Below, piece by piece: positions 5,729-6,459 of a stretch of DNA of 6,459 nucleotides; position 1 is the first letter of the stretch, and every line of letters starts with the position of its first letter. The notes under the pieces were generated by a model that was given only the letters and a program-made list of their open reading frames with translations, made no database searches and was not told the DNA's origin. A program made the position numbers and the translations under genes. This DNA comes from Fidelibacterota bacterium. Lineage in GTDB: Bacteria; Fidelibacterota; Marinisomatia; Marinisomatales; UBA8229. Location: positions 1 to 6,459 of the forward strand of contig DPYO01000034.1 of NCBI GenBank assembly GCA_003535775.1, written 5' to 3'.

Positions 5729-6397
5729 ATGACCTCTTTTGATATTTTTGTTTCAGTTGTACTGGGTTTCAGCCTGCTTTTTTCCCTAATGAAGGGGTTT
5801 GTGCGAGAGGTTTTCTCTCTTTTAGCCTATGTAGGGGGATATTTAATGGCCGTCAAATATCAAAGCACAGCTGCACACTTTTTGATGGAAAGTATTCCCA
5901 GCAAGCCTCTAGCTAAGCTAATAGCATTTGGGACAATTTATATAATGACTGCAATTATCATCTCCCTTATGGGCAAGGTTGCCAGGGCAATGCTTTGGTC
6001 TGGCACAGACCTTTCGATGTTCGACAGGATATTAGGTGGCATTGTGGGGTTGGCAAGAGGCGTGGTCATTCTGGTTGCTGTTATGTTCCCGCTGCAGTTT
6101 TTCCCTGCATTGGCTAAAAAGTTCACACAGGACTCTTACACTGCTCCTTATTTGGTAAAGGTGTTAGATTTTGTAAATGAGAAACCAGGCACCCTGAATA
6201 TCAGAAAAAACCTTTCAAATTTTAATATGGATGGGGCAAAAGAAAAATTTGAAGAGTTAAAGAATTTGAAAAATTTGTCGGACACATTTAATGATTTAAA
6301 GAAAATCCTGCCGGATAACGATAAACCCCAGGATCAGTACTCCAAAGAAGACCTGAAGAAGCTGAATGAAATTTTAAAATCCGTTGATAAAAATTAA
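5729..6397 (+). CDS. CvpA-family membrane protein
   Basis: The ATG directly follows the Nudix TAA, with AGGGA (5715-5719) 9 nt upstream. The 222-residue product has four likely transmembrane segments (about 4-24, 28-46, 62-83, 103-124). It carries the CvpA signatures: a start of Asp and a hydrophobic stretch, MKGFVREVFSLLAYVGGY (21-38), and FDRILGGIVGLARGVVIL (98-114). CvpA (colicin V production) proteins are inner-membrane proteins linked to envelope integrity and stress resistance, but their molecular function is not settled. After the last span, residues 128-222 form a polar tail rich in Lys, Glu, Asp and Asn, with amphipathic, possibly coiled segments (168-193, 205-220). That tail is longer than I expect in the core family, whose conserved part ends near residue 130-140. 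It is the third gene of the HPr-fusion cluster. Confidence 0.85.
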   Translation: MTSFDIFVSVVLGFSLLFSLMKGFVREVFSLLAYVGGYLMAVKYQSTAAHFLMESIPSKPLAKLIAFGTIYIMTAIIISLMGKVARAMLWSGTDLSMFDRILGGIVGLARGVVILVAVMFPLQFFPALAKKFTQDSYTAPYLVKVLDFVNEKPGTLNIRKNLSNFNMDGAKEKFEELKNLKNLSDTFNDLKKILPDNDKPQDQYSKEDLKKLNEILKSVDKN

Positions 6398-6437
6398 TAT
6401 TTTTGGATCAGTTAAATTGAGGTTCAATAAATAGGCG

Positions 6438-6459
6438 ATGGCTACAAAAATAAATTTTA
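6438..6459 (+). CDS. Possible start of a further gene, 22 bp only
   Basis: An ATG at 6438, 40 bp after the CvpA stop, opens MATKINF before the window ends. A GAGG at 6418-6421 is rather far upstream (16 nt). The spacing suits a next operon gene, but seven residues cannot identify it. Confidence 0.3.

Overview
The window is gene-dense bacterial chromosomal DNA of moderate, slightly AT-leaning composition. It has six complete protein genes that match known families or architectures, one complete small membrane-protein gene, and two genes cut by the edges. Starts include ATG, GTG and TTG, several with clear Shine-Dalgarno sequences. The families present (MoxR-like AAA ATPase, VOC protein, GlcD/DLD-type FAD oxidase, HNH protein, HPr, Nudix, CvpA) suggest a free-living Gram-negative bacterium, perhaps a deltaproteobacterial or Nitrospinota-like lineage. 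That placement is only an impression; no feature here fixes the taxon. I see no tRNA, rRNA, CRISPR array, insertion sequence or phage gene.

Layout. (1) On the minus strand, 1-797 is the N-terminal 265 residues of a MoxR-like AAA+ ATPase, starting at a TTG and running off the left edge. (2) A 112-bp divergent gap holds a short dyad. (3) On the plus strand come a 56-residue single-span membrane protein (910-1080), a VOC/HPPD-like protein (1070-1675) that overlaps it by 11 bp, and a FAD-linked 2-hydroxyacid dehydrogenase-like oxidase (1692-3110) 16 bp further on. These three look like one operon. (4) After a good sigma70-type promoter (TTGACA, 18 bp, TAAAAT) comes an HNH-nuclease-type protein (3229-3771). 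(5) An 80-bp gap with two inverted repeats precedes a second tight cluster: a protein with about 335 unassigned residues fused to a C-terminal HPr domain (3852-5174), a Nudix hydrolase (5186-5728) and a CvpA-family membrane protein (5729-6397). The start of another gene may lie at 6438.

How the genes may work together. The VOC protein and the FAD oxidase could act on related 2-oxo/2-hydroxy acids, because HPPD-type enzymes use 2-oxoacids and GlcD/DLD enzymes make them; this is inference. The HPr fusion is the most unusual gene. It keeps both the phosphorylatable His and the regulatory Ser of HPr but carries a long N-terminal region I cannot assign, so it looks like a regulatory output of a phosphorelay rather than a simple sugar-transport HPr. 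Nothing else here is clearly a new defence or mobile system.
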